DNA of 64,000 bases, taken from the NCBI RefSeq assembly GCF_035621455.1, contig NZ_CP141823.1, positions 496,001 through 560,000 of the forward strand, in the 5' to 3' direction. Within the stretch, counting starts at the first letter, position 1. Each line of letters starts with the position of its first letter. This document shows, in pieces, positions 26,825 through 37,830 of the stretch. The DNA is from Vibrio natriegens NBRC 15636 = ATCC 14048 = DSM 759. GTDB lineage: Bacteria > Pseudomonadota > Gammaproteobacteria > Enterobacterales > Vibrionaceae. The notes under the pieces were generated by a model. The model was not told where the DNA came from. It searched no databases and saw nothing but the letters and a program-made list of their open reading frames with translations. The position numbers and the translations under genes were made by a program.

Positions 26825-27484
26825 ATGCCAGCAACGCACACGAAAGATGAACTGAGTCATTTCTTGAAACCAGGAACTAAGCTATCCATAGAGATGGAAC
26901 TTGGTCCTCAAAAGAGCAGCTCATACGTTACAACTTATTTGGGCTTGAAAGAAAACGCCTATCTGATTATTGATATTCCAACAAAGCTGCTGGAAGATCA
27001 TGCGATTAGAAGACTCAATAATGCAGACGTCGTTGTTCGTGGTGTATCAGACACGGAGCTCGGGCACGTAGTTGCATTCAAATCCAGTGTGTTAATGCAC
27101 ATTAGCCACCCATCCCCTCTTTTATTCGTCCGTATACCGACGACGTTTGCCACAAAACCCGTGCGCGAATTTGAACGTTACAAGCTGAAAATGGACTGCA
27201 CTATTGACCATGGCGGTCATGTCTACGACGGAAGCCTGATTGACTTTTCGATAGCCGGGATAGGCATCTCGACCTTATTTGAACCGGAATTCCAAGTGGG
27301 TGATAACGTCAAGGTTGATTCAGCACTTAGTGCCTATGTAGGCAGCGACAATCATTGCTTAATCGCAAACATCAAAAAGTTAGCCAAAGGCTGGATCATT
27401 GGCATTAAGTTTGACAAGCCAATCGCAATGACTGACCAATTGAAAGTAGCGTTGCTGGAACAGTATTTTCTGTCCAGCAACTAA
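26825..27484 (+). CDS. PilZ domain protein (YcgR-type flagellar brake architecture)
   Basis: 219 residues. An N-terminal YcgR/PilZN-like barrel (about 1-105: KLSIEMELG, YLGLKENAYLIIDIP) is followed by a C-terminal PilZ domain. The c-di-GMP binding signature is complete: R-EFE-R (RxxxR) near residue 113 and DFSIAGIG (D/NxSxxG) near 140. It probably lowers motility or alters the envelope when c-di-GMP rises; the target is inferred from the family. Monocistronic, convergent with the DUF2955 operon. Confidence 0.9.
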   Translation: MPATHTKDELSHFLKPGTKLSIEMELGPQKSSSYVTTYLGLKENAYLIIDIPTKLLEDHAIRRLNNADVVVRGVSDTELGHVVAFKSSVLMHISHPSPLLFVRIPTTFATKPVREFERYKLKMDCTIDHGGHVYDGSLIDFSIAGIGISTLFEPEFQVGDNVKVDSALSAYVGSDNHCLIANIKKLAKGWIIGIKFDKPIAMTDQLKVALLEQYFLSSN

Positions 27485-27512
27485 CGTTTAATGCTAAAAG
27501 CAAATTGAACGG

Positions 27513-28550
27513 CTATTGTTCGCCAAAGCGAGTTGCTTCGAAGCTGTTGAGGAATCGATGTATCAGATAGGTCACGAGTAGCGTTGCAACAATGGCAAAC
27601 AGGATACTGCTCACCCGATACAGCGCACTAAAGATCAAATCACCACCTGGGCTTAAGTATTGACCAAATAAAATGCCTAACGTGGTGAGTCCACCAAAGC
27701 CCGCTCCGGATCCACTGGATTCTTTAACGTGCATATAGCTGAAAATCATTGCGCCAATCCACAGCAGAGGTACGACGAATAACAAGGTATCTGACCAGTC
27801 ATAAAGCACTAGCTGGCTGGTAATACCGAACGTCACCCCCAGTAACGTGCCCATCGCTCTTTTACGAGCATAACCTAGGGCACCATTCCAATGCATCGGA
27901 AACAACAGCAATATGGTCGTCGCCTGTGCCGACAGAGAGTCACTTAAGTCGAAAACCTGGAAAACCAGAAACGACATAGTTACGATGCTTGCTCCCATCA
28001 AGGCTTCATGACGCATGCGATGGCTTTTCTTCGGTTCCGAAGGTCTGGCTGGCGGCTGACGAGGCTCAGCATCAGGAATCAAAAACGTCACTAAATACGC
28101 AACAACAACTGAAAGAACATTCGCTTCCAGATTACTGAAGATAAGATCATTTAGGTCAGTACTGACATAACTGGAAAAGTGCAGCATGATGCTGAGGTTC
28201 AATACACTACTCGCACCAAACAGGAATAAACTTCCCTTCGACATACAAGCAAATTTGTACAGAAATAATCCAAAAGCAATCATCGTCATCATGAATGGAT
28301 GACCGCCAAACAGTCCAGCAAGAATACCAACTTCCAGGCCACAAACTACGGCGGCAAATATCATCTGCCTAGCCGCATGCAAGCTCATCACAGGAACCAT
28401 GCCGAGCAGCAGCATCGGCGTTACCGTGTAAAACACACCGTAGTTCCAGCCGAAAAGTTTACATACGGTAAAGCCTATCGTAGCGCCAGTGGCGATTCGA
28501 AGACACTGCCTGAGATCATTCTCAGACATGGGGTGGTCCCATAACTTCAT
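27513..28550 (-). CDS. DUF2955 / FUSC-like inner-membrane transporter component
   Basis: 345 residues with about ten hydrophobic helices in two halves. A polar central linker (PDAEPRQPPARPSEPKKSHRMR) separates them. The composition matches DUF2955 proteins, which are related to aromatic-acid exporter (AaeB/FUSC) permeases. It follows an HlyD-family adaptor by 12 bp and a MarR regulator, giving a probable efflux unit with MarR control. Substrate unknown; aromatic or lipophilic acids are plausible by analogy with AaeAB. Confidence 0.85.
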   Translation of the reverse strand: MKLWDHPMSENDLRQCLRIATGATIGFTVCKLFGWNYGVFYTVTPMLLLGMVPVMSLHAARQMIFAAVVCGLEVGILAGLFGGHPFMMTMIAFGLFLYKFACMSKGSLFLFGASSVLNLSIMLHFSSYVSTDLNDLIFSNLEANVLSVVVAYLVTFLIPDAEPRQPPARPSEPKKSHRMRHEALMGASIVTMSFLVFQVFDLSDSLSAQATTILLLFPMHWNGALGYARKRAMGTLLGVTFGITSQLVLYDWSDTLLFVVPLLWIGAMIFSYMHVKESSGSGAGFGGLTTLGILFGQYLSPGGDLIFSALYRVSSILFAIVATLLVTYLIHRFLNSFEATRFGEQ

Positions 28551-28562
28551 ACCACCTCCTGA

Positions 28563-29630
28563 TTAATAGATGTAATGCAGAGCACTCAAGAAATGAATCT
28601 GTAGGTTACTAAACCACCCAGAGATCGTATTCTCAGGCAACAGTTGGACGGTTGCACGCGCTCCGGCAGGGAACGAGTGCTGCTCTTGATCGTCAATCGC
28701 TAAATGCAAACGCATGCGCTGTGCATCCCTAACCCAACGGTCCGTCTCTGTCGGTGTGGCAAGTCGTCCATCAGCATCGAACTGACCAGAACTTACGCCA
28801 GCATCAATACTTGTGATTCGAGCTTCAAAAACGTCACCCGGCAAGCTATCAAAAGCAACCAATGCGCGGCTGTCACGATTAAAGTGGCGCAGGCTCTTTT
28901 CTCGGAAATCAGCAATGATGTCAACGTCATCTGAGACTAATGCAACCAGAGGACTTGCCGCAGAGGCGTAAGCACCCACTTCCAACTGAAGGTTGGCGAC
29001 GATACCATCATGCTCAGCAATAACTTTTGTGTAAGACAAATTGAGCTCAGCTTGCTTGAGTTGATTCTGCGCAACACGAACGCTGACATTATCTTCACCT
29101 ATTTCACCACGGCTTACTTCTAGCTCCTTCAGGCGAGCACGTGCTGCTAACAAGTTGGCTTTTTCAGCAGTTGCGCTACTCTGCGCATCATCAAGTTGCT
29201 GTTGAGAAGTACCGTTTCGGTGAAACAGCTTATTCAAACGCGCCGCTTCTCTCACCTTTTGCTCTGCAACAATCTTGTTTGCTTCCACATCCGCTTTTGC
29301 AGCGGCGATTGATGCATCCAGCTGGTCATTGTTTTGAATCACCTGATCCAGATTGAGCTGAGCACGTTCAACCGCCAGTTGGTAAGGCTGTGGATCGATC
29401 TGGAACAGTACTTCACCCTTATGGATTTCCTGATTGTTTGTGACGTAGATTTCTGTGATTTGCCCACTAACACGCGGCGCCACTTTGGTTACCACACGAG
29501 TTGCCATTGCTTGAGGCGTAAGAGGCATTGCCAGATCGGCAATTAGAAAGTAAGCAAAGACAAGGACAAACGCTACGCATGAATATTTAATCCAGCGCGC
29601 GAACTTTTGGTCTGGAGTCATAGGATTCAA
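28563..29630 (-). CDS. HlyD family membrane-fusion adaptor
   Basis: 355 residues. One N-terminal membrane span (VAFVLVFAYFLIADLAM), then a biotinyl-lipoyl half (TKVAPRVSGQITEIYVTNNQEIHKG), a long alpha-helical hairpin (about 85-190), the second lipoyl half (YTKVIAEHDGIVANLQLEVGAYA) and a C-terminal beta domain. EmrA/AaeA-like. It sits between the MarR gene (25 bp) and the DUF2955 gene (12 bp) as the middle gene of the operon. Confidence 0.92.
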   Translation of the reverse strand: MNPMTPDQKFARWIKYSCVAFVLVFAYFLIADLAMPLTPQAMATRVVTKVAPRVSGQITEIYVTNNQEIHKGEVLFQIDPQPYQLAVERAQLNLDQVIQNNDQLDASIAAAKADVEANKIVAEQKVREAARLNKLFHRNGTSQQQLDDAQSSATAEKANLLAARARLKELEVSRGEIGEDNVSVRVAQNQLKQAELNLSYTKVIAEHDGIVANLQLEVGAYASAASPLVALVSDDVDIIADFREKSLRHFNRDSRALVAFDSLPGDVFEARITSIDAGVSSGQFDADGRLATPTETDRWVRDAQRMRLHLAIDDQEQHSFPAGARATVQLLPENTISGWFSNLQIHFLSALHYIY

Positions 29631-29654
29631 CTTCTCTTTTTTAGGTTTTCTGAC

Positions 29655-30110
29655 TTATTCGCTAAGTGTATCGAGTGCATTGCGAGCAATTTGCTCTAGG
29701 ATTAATCCCATGGCCTTAAGCTCATCATCATTAATGTCCGACAGTAATTTTCTACGAACCTCATAGATTCGGCTCTCTAGTTGAGTAATAAGAGCTTTAC
29801 CGTCATCAGTCAGGCTGACAATACGGGCGCGCTTGTCATATTCACAACAACGTCGTATTACCAGAGACTGCTCTTCGAGTAATTTTAAGGTTCGCATTAA
29901 TGACGACAGTTCTATCTCTAGTGCTTCCGCGAGATGCTTCTGGCTGACGTTGTCCCCCATGCGATATAACTTCCATAAGGCAGTCCAGCGCGGATACGTC
30001 AGGTTCAGTGGCTCAAGCTCTCGGTCTGCGACCATTTTCCATAAACGTGAGACGCGAGATAACTTTTCCGCAACGGAAAGCTCTCTCAAAATGTCGATGT
30101 CTTGAATCAT
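29655..30110 (-). CDS. MarR family transcriptional regulator of the HlyD-DUF2955 efflux operon
   Basis: 151 residues from the ATG at 30110 (a GTG at 30119 is in frame). Winged HTH of the SlyA/MarR type: SQKHLAEALEIELSSLMRTLKLLEEQSLVIRR, followed by the wing YDKRARIVSLTDDGKALI. First gene of the operon. Two near-identical 20-bp palindromes lie 14 bp upstream of its start, so autorepression of the whole operon is likely. The inducing ligand is unknown. Confidence 0.92.
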   Translation of the reverse strand: MIQDIDILRELSVAEKLSRVSRLWKMVADRELEPLNLTYPRWTALWKLYRMGDNVSQKHLAEALEIELSSLMRTLKLLEEQSLVIRRCCEYDKRARIVSLTDDGKALITQLESRIYEVRRKLLSDINDDELKAMGLILEQIARNALDTLSE

Positions 30111-30123
30111 TACAAACACTCAA

Positions 30124-30143
30124 TTACTTAGCATGCTAAGTAA
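30124..30143. promoter_or_regulatory. Perfect 20-bp palindromic operator, site 1
   Basis: TTACTTAGCATGCTAAGTAA is fully symmetric and lies immediately upstream of the MarR gene. MarR-family dimers bind such palindromes. Assignment to this regulator is inferred from position and from the twin site 26 bp away. Confidence 0.78.
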
Positions 30144-30149
30144 TATAAA

Positions 30150-30169
30150 TTAGTTAGCATGCTAAGTAA
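30150..30169. promoter_or_regulatory. Near-perfect 20-bp palindromic operator, site 2
   Basis: TTAGTTAGCATGCTAAGTAA has one asymmetric position and shares 19 of 20 bases with site 1. Centre-to-centre spacing is 26 bp, about 2.5 helical turns, so two dimers would bind on nearly opposite faces. Confidence 0.75.
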
Positions 30170-30242
30170 ATAACTTTGTGACAAAAATCACATTAAGTTC
30201 AAGGAGAGAAGTTTGTTGCAGAGGGATCTTAGGTAATAAAAA

Positions 30243-30264
30243 AGGCACAACTTGCGTTGTGCCT
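30243..30264 (-). terminator. Terminator after luxQ
   Basis: On the minus strand AGGCACAA/TTGTGCCT is an 8-bp stem with a 6-base loop followed by TTTTTATTACC. It ends the luxPQ transcript. Confidence 0.85.
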
Positions 30265-30284
30265 GATAGGAGCTGATGTGTTTC

Positions 30285-32857
30285 TTATACCCAGTCGACT
30301 AAGAATCGCTGTTTGTAATCTAAAAGTGCTTCATGGAATGCGTTTTCTTTAATTGGTTTAAGTAAGATGTAGTTCGCCCCCGCTTCCATAAACGCATCAC
30401 CTGTTTCTTTTGCAGTATCTGCCGTACAAGCATAAATCGGCGTGCCTAGTTTGAGGTTTCGGCGAATCTCTTTTGTGGTTTCTATACCACCGAGATGCGG
30501 AAGTTGGTTATCCATTAAGATCAAGTCATAGGTATGGTGTTTTAACCGCTCGATGGCCTCGAGCCCGTCTTTTGCCCATTCAACCTGCATTTCATACTTA
30601 TTACAAAAGGCTTTTAAAATAAACGCGTTAGTATGATTGTCTTCGACAAGCAGGACTTTCAACGTTTGATTAAACATATCTTCAGGGTTGATATGTTGAT
30701 CGGGTTTATTTTCACTTGAAAGACGTTCACGGTCTCTCACTGGCAACGTTACAACAAATGTCGTTCCAACCCCTTTTTGACTGTAAACTTGGACATTACC
30801 ATCTAACATATCGACCAAACTTTTGACGATTGTCAGCCCTAAACCACTACCACCGTATTCACGCGTTGTCGTTTCCTCTTCCTGCACAAACGGTTCAAAC
30901 ATTTGCTCGAGTTTGTTCGGGTCGATACCTATACCCGTATCGGACACTTCAACCACCAGCACACTGTTCTCAACCCCTTCAAACTGATCCAATACCGCGC
31001 TTAGCCGAACACTTCCTGATGGCGTAAATTTGACTGCATTACTGAGCAGGTTAAACATAATTTGGTTGAGGCGAACCTGATCGGTAAAGAGTGCGACTTG
31101 AGGATCCAACTGGTTTTCAATGACCAGTTCCACGCCTTTACTTTCACAAATCGGACGATAAATATTCTCTAAAGTGCGAACAGTATCGGTGAAGGAAAAC
31201 GAGTGTTTTTGAATATTAAATTTCCCTTGCTCGATTTTCGAGAAATCTAGAATGTCATTCAAAACAGCAAGTAAGTGCTCACCACTATGACGAAGCACGT
31301 CTATCTGGTTACTCTGTTCTTGCGATTTAACCGCACCTTTCAATAGCTGAGCGACACCTAAAATACCGTTAATTGGCGTTCGAATTTCGTGACTCATCTT
31401 AGCGAGGAAATCAGCGCGAGCTTGAGCGGATTTTTCTGCTTCTTTTCTGGCGACATTACTTTGCTTTTCAGCCTCGATAAGCGTTGTAATATCTTGCCCT
31501 TGAACAATGATACCGCTGAGATCGCCATCCACCAGAATGGGAGACAAGTTCCAGCGATACACTTTCTCGCCAATCGGTACATTCACTCCGGTAAGAGTTG
31601 CGCCTTGCGATGCCATACGCAGGTGAGGAAGCAATTTTTCCTTAAAGCTCTTAAATACGGGAGGCATAGTTTTATTATCATTTTCGAGCACCAGCTCTTT
31701 TCTCGCCGCTGGGTTTATTTGTATCAGTACCCCAGCTTCAGACCACACCATGATCGGCGATAAAGCAAAGTTAAACAGGTCACGGAATGAGCGTTTTTGT
31801 GCTTCAAGCTCTTCAAAAGTGTTTTCTAGCGTCGTCCCGATATCATCAAACTCTTCGATATCTGACCCGCAAAATCGCTCAAACCCTTTTTCTTCGCGAG
31901 CTGAACGTGTGTACGACATTAAGGAGTCAAGTTGTTCTGCTACTTTATTCTCTATCCACTCTTTGGTCAGTAAGGCGATCAAGATCATCCCGATAACCGA
32001 AGCCATCATCGCCAAAAGATGCTGAACCTGCAGGGTAACGACACTTTGATTATCCTGAACCGTCAATAGAGATAAATCCGTATGAGCCGCATTCACCTCA
32101 ATTGGTGTCTTAATAATCAATAGTTGGTCGAGCTTCTCTTGAGATTCCCTACGTTTCAGAACATCAAATATTTTGTAAGACTCATCACCAGCCAACGAGT
32201 TGGCTAGAGGCAAGTTATTGGAGATGAGTACAACATTATCGACGTTACCTTCGTTTTTCAGCCTTTCCATCAAGCCAAAGTTGTTGTCCAAAACGACAAC
32301 ATTGTAGGAGTAACCCATCACTTCGCCCGTTGTGGGTTCAAGTACGGGGACTCTTCTCACCAACAAATGACGAGCGCCCATTGGCGTTAGTGACGTAATG
32401 TAGTACCAGTTATTGGTGAATGTGACGCTATTGGAAATAGTATCGAGTATCGAGTCATTAATGCCATAAAAATGGGCGTTTCCATCATCCCAGATAATGC
32501 CTTGATGGTTAGTGAGGAAGCGAATTTCAGGCGTGTGTGCAGGATCACTCTGGTCAATGCTCAGAAAAAAGAAATTTAAGGCTTCTTCATTCCGCTTCGT
32601 ATAAAAATCAAGCACCACATCGCTTTTAGAATTGCTGTCGTGGTGGATCTGTATCGCAGCGAAATGACTGTCAAAAATATTCAGAATCAGGGCAGATGTT
32701 TGTTGCTTTGTCCTGTCGACTTCTTGCCAAATAATCTGTTTGGAGAAGTAATAACTCTGAACGAATATGCCTAAAATTATCGGAGCAAGAACGAGAATTA
32801 TAATTTTAGTTATGAGCGTCGACAAAGAGCGACGCTTTCTGGTTGATGTGTTTGTCA

Positions 32858-32858
<1 letters not shown>
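30285..32858 (-). CDS. luxQ: AI-2 sensor hybrid histidine kinase LuxQ
   Basis: 857 residues. TM1 (LITKIIILVLAPIILGIFVQSYYF), a periplasmic PAS-like domain (about 40-275), TM2 (LLAMMASVIGMILIALLT), a PAS domain (FNFALSPIMVWS), then DHp with the phospho-His in KMSHEIRTPING, HATPase (DTGIGI, GGSGLGLTIVKSL) and a receiver with the Asp in LILMDNQLP. The sequence matches V. harveyi LuxQ closely in my memory. The ATG at 32858 overlaps the luxP stop (TGATG). LuxQ normally binds LuxP and passes phosphate to LuxU; here its partner gene is frameshifted. The reading frame is intact. Confidence 0.95.
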
Positions 32859-33987
<1,129 letters not shown>

Positions 33988-34179
33988 TCACTCTATTTAT
34001 TATCTAGCCGAGTCATCCGTTACTTGGGCGCGTTGAACTATTGTAATCTACCTTCCACTAAGTACTGGTTTCAATAACATTTTCTTCGTTATGCATTATG
34101 CGTCAGATGAGTCTTACATAACAAACGAATATTGCATTATATTTCATTACATTATGAACGCATCTTTTAGATAAAAAGA

Positions 34180-34204
34180 AGCCGCCTTATAGAAATCAGC
34201 GGCT
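34180..34204 (-). terminator. Probable terminator after the GIY-YIG gene
   Basis: AGCCGC/GCGGCT hairpin with a 13-base loop. A-rich sequence on the plus-strand left side gives TTCTTTTTATC on the minus strand. Shorter stem than the other terminators here. Confidence 0.5.
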
Positions 34205-34249
34205 CTTTGTAAGTCGGTGTCATGCGTTGATTCGACCATTTATCGGCGT

Positions 34250-34564
34250 TTAACGACGAACGGTAAATATCAAGCTGTGGTGTTCATCTAAGCCAAAAGA
34301 CGCTTTTGATTCAACCAATAACTCTTTTTTCGTTTTAGCTAGCTGCTTAATAAAATACTCAGCTTTCATCGCCAGACTCTTGGAATCAAATTTCATGGTC
34401 CATTCCAGAACTAATGGCCCTTTACCTTTTAGTGCCTTAGCGCCTTTGCCATCTTGATGCTGTTTAAACCGGCGTTCAATATTGTTGGTTACACCACAAT
34501 AGAGTGCATTCCGGTTATTTCGTATCAGATAAACACTCCAAACTTGTTCAACACAATCACTCAT
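34250..34564 (-). CDS. GIY-YIG nuclease family protein (YhbQ/UPF0213-like)
   Basis: 104 residues. GIY-YIG fold: VWSVYLIRNNRNALYCGVTNNIERRFKQH carries the catalytic Tyr pair and Arg, and EYFIKQLAKTKK matches the C-terminal part of the small YhbQ/UPF0213 group. It starts in the stop codon of yceH (TGATG), so translation is coupled. A nuclease activity on branched or damaged DNA is possible for this family but not established. Confidence 0.88.
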   Translation of the reverse strand: MSDCVEQVWSVYLIRNNRNALYCGVTNNIERRFKQHQDGKGAKALKGKGPLVLEWTMKFDSKSLAMKAEYFIKQLAKTKKELLVESKASFGLDEHHSLIFTVRR

Positions 34565-35208
34565 CAAAGCAGAGATTCTACCTGAGCTTTCAAAGCATCG
34601 AGTTCTTCTCTCAGCATTGCCACTTCTTGTTCAAGCTGACTAATACGATCTGAGCTCGGTGACACAGTCGCTGTTGTCTCGATAGCAGAGACATCCACTT
34701 CACCGCAGAATAAATGCATGTAGCGAGATTCACGCTTACCAGCCTCTCGTGGCAGTTTTACGACTAATGGACCTTTCTCTTCGCTCGCTAAGTGTTCCAG
34801 AACGTTTTCCACCTCTTTAACATCGCGAAACGTCGTCAGGCGGTTAGTTCGAGTGCGAATCTCACCTGGCGTCTGAGCCCCGCGCAACAGCATGCAGCAT
34901 ACAATGCCTTTTTCTTGCTCAGTCAGTTTTAGGTCGCCAAACTCTGTATTGCAAAAACGGTGCTGATATTTGCTCACTCGGCTATTAAAAGCACTTTCGT
35001 CACTGACTAGTCGACGTTCAATCAGCGCATCTACCGCATCTAATACATCAGACTCGGACAACGACATGACTGGCTCACGATTGCTTTTTTGATTACATGC
35101 GTTGGTAAGTGCATTCAGACTTAGGGGATAAAGATCGGGAGTCGTCACTTCTTTCTCGATCAGGCAACCAATTACTCGTGCTTCTATTGCCGTTAGCTCA
35201 ACTTTCAT
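34564..35208 (-). CDS. yceH: YceH family protein (DUF480/UPF0502)
   Basis: 214 residues. Starts [34 protein letters not shown], the DUF480 signature, followed by two winged-helix-like repeats ([34 protein letters not shown]) and a C-terminal coiled coil ([24 protein letters not shown]). Function is not established; it may bind nucleic acid through the winged helices. Coupled to the GIY-YIG gene. Confidence 0.93.
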   Translation of the reverse strand: MKVELTAIEARVIGCLIEKEVTTPDLYPLSLNALTNACNQKSNREPVMSLSESDVLDAVDALIERRLVSDESAFNSRVSKYQHRFCNTEFGDLKLTEQEKGIVCCMLLRGAQTPGEIRTRTNRLTTFRDVKEVENVLEHLASEEKGPLVVKLPREAGKRESRYMHLFCGEVDVSAIETTATVSPSSDRISQLEQEVAMLREELDALKAQVESLL

Positions 35209-35262
35209 AATGCATTCCTTATTATTTTTTGCATTTGAATTTTATACTCAAGCCGCTCTAGA

Positions 35263-35344
35263 GGGTCAGGCTGAAACCTGAACAGGTTAGAAAGCGCTTG
35301 AATATAAGGTAGTCAGGCTAAAGCATAGACTAAGACCTGACCCC
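35263..35344. repeat. Short palindromic element with GGGTCAGG / CCTGACCC ends
   Basis: GGGTCAGG at 35263-35270 is inverted as CCTGACCC at 35336-35343, with further CCTG/CAGG copies inside (GTCAGGctgaaaCCTG). The outer minus-strand end reads AAAGGGGTCAGGTCTTAG. Such ends resemble REP-type elements linked to Y1 (RAYT) transposases in marine gamma-proteobacteria. No transposase is present. The assignment is inference from pattern memory. Confidence 0.5.
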
Positions 35345-35365
35345 TTTCGTGAATCGGGATAGGAC

Positions 35366-35584
35366 TTAGTGCTCGGAGAGAATAGGTACTTTTCTCAGAT
35401 TACCATCTTCATCAATCATCATTATTTTCGAACGATTGAGTTCAACTTCTGTAAGTTCAAGTTGATCGCGTGCATTGATGTATGCTGTTTTTAACTTCTC
35501 AGCCAAAGAACTCGTGACTTGTTCACTATCTTGACTGTCGACTTGCTCCGCAGTGTTACGAGAGTCCATATCAAGTGTCATCAT
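35366..35584 (-). CDS. Small acidic hypothetical protein, about 72 aa
   Basis: Frame starting MMTLDMDSRNTAEQVD and ending KVPILSEH. It has a helical segment (SSLAEKLKTAYINARDQLELTEVELNRSK) and a short C-terminal MIDEDGNLRKVPIL. No signal peptide or membrane helix. The start is uncertain: a TTG at 35623 extends the frame by 13 codons, and no strong ribosome site is seen. Family not recognised. Confidence 0.5.
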   Translation of the reverse strand: MMTLDMDSRNTAEQVDSQDSEQVTSSLAEKLKTAYINARDQLELTEVELNRSKIMMIDEDGNLRKVPILSEH

Positions 35585-35623
35585 TTTGTATTTAATGATG
35601 CTGATAATATAGTGAAGGCTCAA

Positions 35624-35960
35624 TCATGACAACGCATCGATTTACTCAAACCCCGTATCAAACACATATTTATCCAAACTAAGTCGCACAAAGACACGTT
35701 TTGTTTCGCCGCGGCTGCCAATTCAAACACGAGAATTGTAATGCATGAATCATTTCAAGCGTGAAATCACCATTGCTCTGAGGTGCGCCAAATCAGGCTC
35801 AACTGGCATAAAACTGAGATGGTTTCTTGTTGTAAGGCAAGTCACACAATGATTGGTCGAGAAGTGTTCAACTCATCGTCGTGATTGATCTAAAGACTGT
35901 TATGCTACGGGATGTTGTGCTTTAATCGAGAAAGATATTCACAAATTAGGAAAGGGAACT
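35624..35960. other. Intergenic region upstream of yeeX
   Basis: No ORF with a ribosome site or clear repeat was seen in these 337 bases. The yeeX promoter and ribosome site (AGGAAAGGGAACT just before 35961) must be at its right end. Confidence 0.5.
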
Positions 35961-36275
35961 ATGAGTAGCGTATTTGAAATCGTTAGCCAAGCTCGTCGCA
36001 AGAATAAATTGAAACGAGAGCTTCTTGATAACGAGAAAAAAGTTCGTGATAACCGCAAACGTGTAGACCTGCTAGAAAACCTTCTAGACTACATCAAGCC
36101 AGAGATGACTCACGACGACATCTTAGCGATCATCAAAAACATGAAAGCCGATTACGAAGATCGTGTTGATGACCACATCATCAAGAGCGCAGAAATCTCT
36201 AAAGCACGTCGTGACATCAGCCGTCGCATTCGTGAACTGACGGAAGAAGACAAGCAAACTAGCGGCAAGAAATAA
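35961..36275 (+). CDS. yeeX: YeeX/DUF496 family coiled-coil protein
   Basis: 104 residues, highly charged and helical. [31 protein letters not shown] and [38 protein letters not shown] are diagnostic of the DUF496 family. It has no Cys or hydrophobic segment. Function is unknown. Codon use (many optimal codons) suggests high expression. It has a strong ribosome site and a strong terminator of its own, so it is monocistronic. Confidence 0.92.
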   Translation: MSSVFEIVSQARRKNKLKRELLDNEKKVRDNRKRVDLLENLLDYIKPEMTHDDILAIIKNMKADYEDRVDDHIIKSAEISKARRDISRRIRELTEEDKQTSGKK

Positions 36276-36300
36276 ACACCAATAGTTCTGTTATAATTTG

Positions 36301-36335
36301 AACCCCGAGCAAGACAACTTGCTCGGGGTTTGTTT
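36301..36335 (+). terminator. Strong terminator after yeeX
   Basis: A 13-bp perfect stem AACCCCGAGCAAG / CTTGCTCGGGGTT with a 4-base loop, followed by TGTTTTTG. Confidence 0.92.
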
Positions 36336-36406
36336 TTGTCACGGATTAAAGTGGTGTGTACAATTGCACCAACGTTATCCCAAACCTATAACTGAATAAG
36401 CTTTCT

Positions 36407-37744
36407 ATGTCCTCAACTACGATCAGTCCTCAACCTACATTAGCCAAGCAATTGTTCTCGATGACATGGCCCATGCTCTTTGGTGTTTTATCACTGATGA
36501 GTTTTCAGCTTGTGGACAGTGCTTTTATCGGCCAACTTGGCGTCTTACCTTTGGCGGTACAAGGATTCACACTGCCACTGCAAATGGTCGTGATCGGTAT
36601 TCAGGTTGGCTTAGGCATCGCAACAACCGCGGTTATCTCTAAAGCACTAGGAGCCAATGAAACACGCTATGCTAAACAGCTTGGCGGTTTAGTTCTAATG
36701 ATTGGCTCGGTAGGAGTTGCGATAATCAGTGTGTTAATTTGGTTGCTTCGTTACCCGATATTATCCATGCTCAGCGCACCGGATACGGTTATGCCTATCA
36801 TCGATAGTTACTGGCCATGGTGGTTACTGAGCTCCTGGACTGGTGCCCTCCTCTACTTTTACTACAGCATCTGTCGAGCTCACGGCAATACCATGTTGCC
36901 AGGCACCATGATGATGATCACTAGCGGTGTGAACCTAGTTCTCGATCCGATCTTCATATTTACCTTCGATCTCGGCATTAATGGCGCAGCGCTTGCGACA
37001 ATTGTTGCGTTCAGTTTTGGTATTTTGGTCGTGGCTCCACGAGTCAAAAAGAGCCATTGGGCCACAACGCAATGGCAAGATCTAAACGTAGTTAAGAGTG
37101 TCCGTTCCATCGGCAATATCATGGGGCCTGCGATGATAAGCCAACTCTTACCCCCTTTGTCTTCCATGCTCGCAACTAAGCTACTGGCAGGATTTGGTAC
37201 GGCTGCCGTCGCGGCATGGGCGCTGGGATCGCGTTTTGAGTTTTTCGCCATTGTTTCTGTACTCGCATTAACTATGTCTCTACCGCCAATGGTCGGGCGA
37301 TTGCTTGGCGCAAAAAACTATGATGACATTCAATCGCTGGTGAGTATTGCGGTTAAGTTTGTTCTGATCTTCCAGCTCTTAATTGCCGTTATTACCTTTG
37401 CTGTCGCGAATCCTCTGGCATTATTAATGACCAGCGATATTCAAGTTGAGCAAGTGTTAGAAATGCATTTGATGATCGTCCCGATTAGCTTAGGCTCTCT
37501 GGGCGTATGTATGCTTATGGTTTCTATCTGTAATGCATTAGGTAAGTCATACACGGCGCTAACCGTTTCGGCGTTACGTCTGTTCGTCTTTTTCCTGCCA
37601 TGTTTATGGGTTGGTTCTCAGCTTGGTGGAATCAGAGGTCTTCTGCTTGGTGCTTGTCTGGGTAATATCTGCGCAGGCATCGCTGCTTATCTCACTTATC
37701 GTCGCACTATCGCATCGCTGTCCGAAAGGCATAAAGCGTACTAA
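36407..37744 (+). CDS. MATE family multidrug/organic cation efflux transporter
   Basis: 445 residues with twelve hydrophobic helices in two six-helix halves. N-terminal motif LAKQLFSMTWPMLFGVLSLMSFQLVDSAFIGQLGVLPLA and the PMVGRLLGAKNYDDIQSLV motif of the second half are typical of the MATE family, which uses Na+ or H+ to expel drugs. Closer to the DinF-like or NorM branch is not decided here. Monocistronic with a following terminator. Confidence 0.93.
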   Translation: MSSTTISPQPTLAKQLFSMTWPMLFGVLSLMSFQLVDSAFIGQLGVLPLAVQGFTLPLQMVVIGIQVGLGIATTAVISKALGANETRYAKQLGGLVLMIGSVGVAIISVLIWLLRYPILSMLSAPDTVMPIIDSYWPWWLLSSWTGALLYFYYSICRAHGNTMLPGTMMMITSGVNLVLDPIFIFTFDLGINGAALATIVAFSFGILVVAPRVKKSHWATTQWQDLNVVKSVRSIGNIMGPAMISQLLPPLSSMLATKLLAGFGTAAVAAWALGSRFEFFAIVSVLALTMSLPPMVGRLLGAKNYDDIQSLVSIAVKFVLIFQLLIAVITFAVANPLALLMTSDIQVEQVLEMHLMIVPISLGSLGVCMLMVSICNALGKSYTALTVSALRLFVFFLPCLWVGSQLGGIRGLLLGACLGNICAGIAAYLTYRRTIASLSERHKAY

Positions 37745-37777
37745 GTCTATAAACCAATAAGATCAGATATCATAATA

Positions 37778-37805
37778 ATGAAGCCCTCTATATTGAGGGC
37801 TTCAT
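37778..37805. terminator. Terminator after the MATE gene
   Basis: ATGAAGCCCTC/GAGGGCTTCAT, 11-bp perfect stem with a 6-base loop. The T-run afterwards is weak (TCGTTGAG). Confidence 0.7.
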
Positions 37806-37830
37806 TCGTTGAGTTAAATACAGCCTTCTA

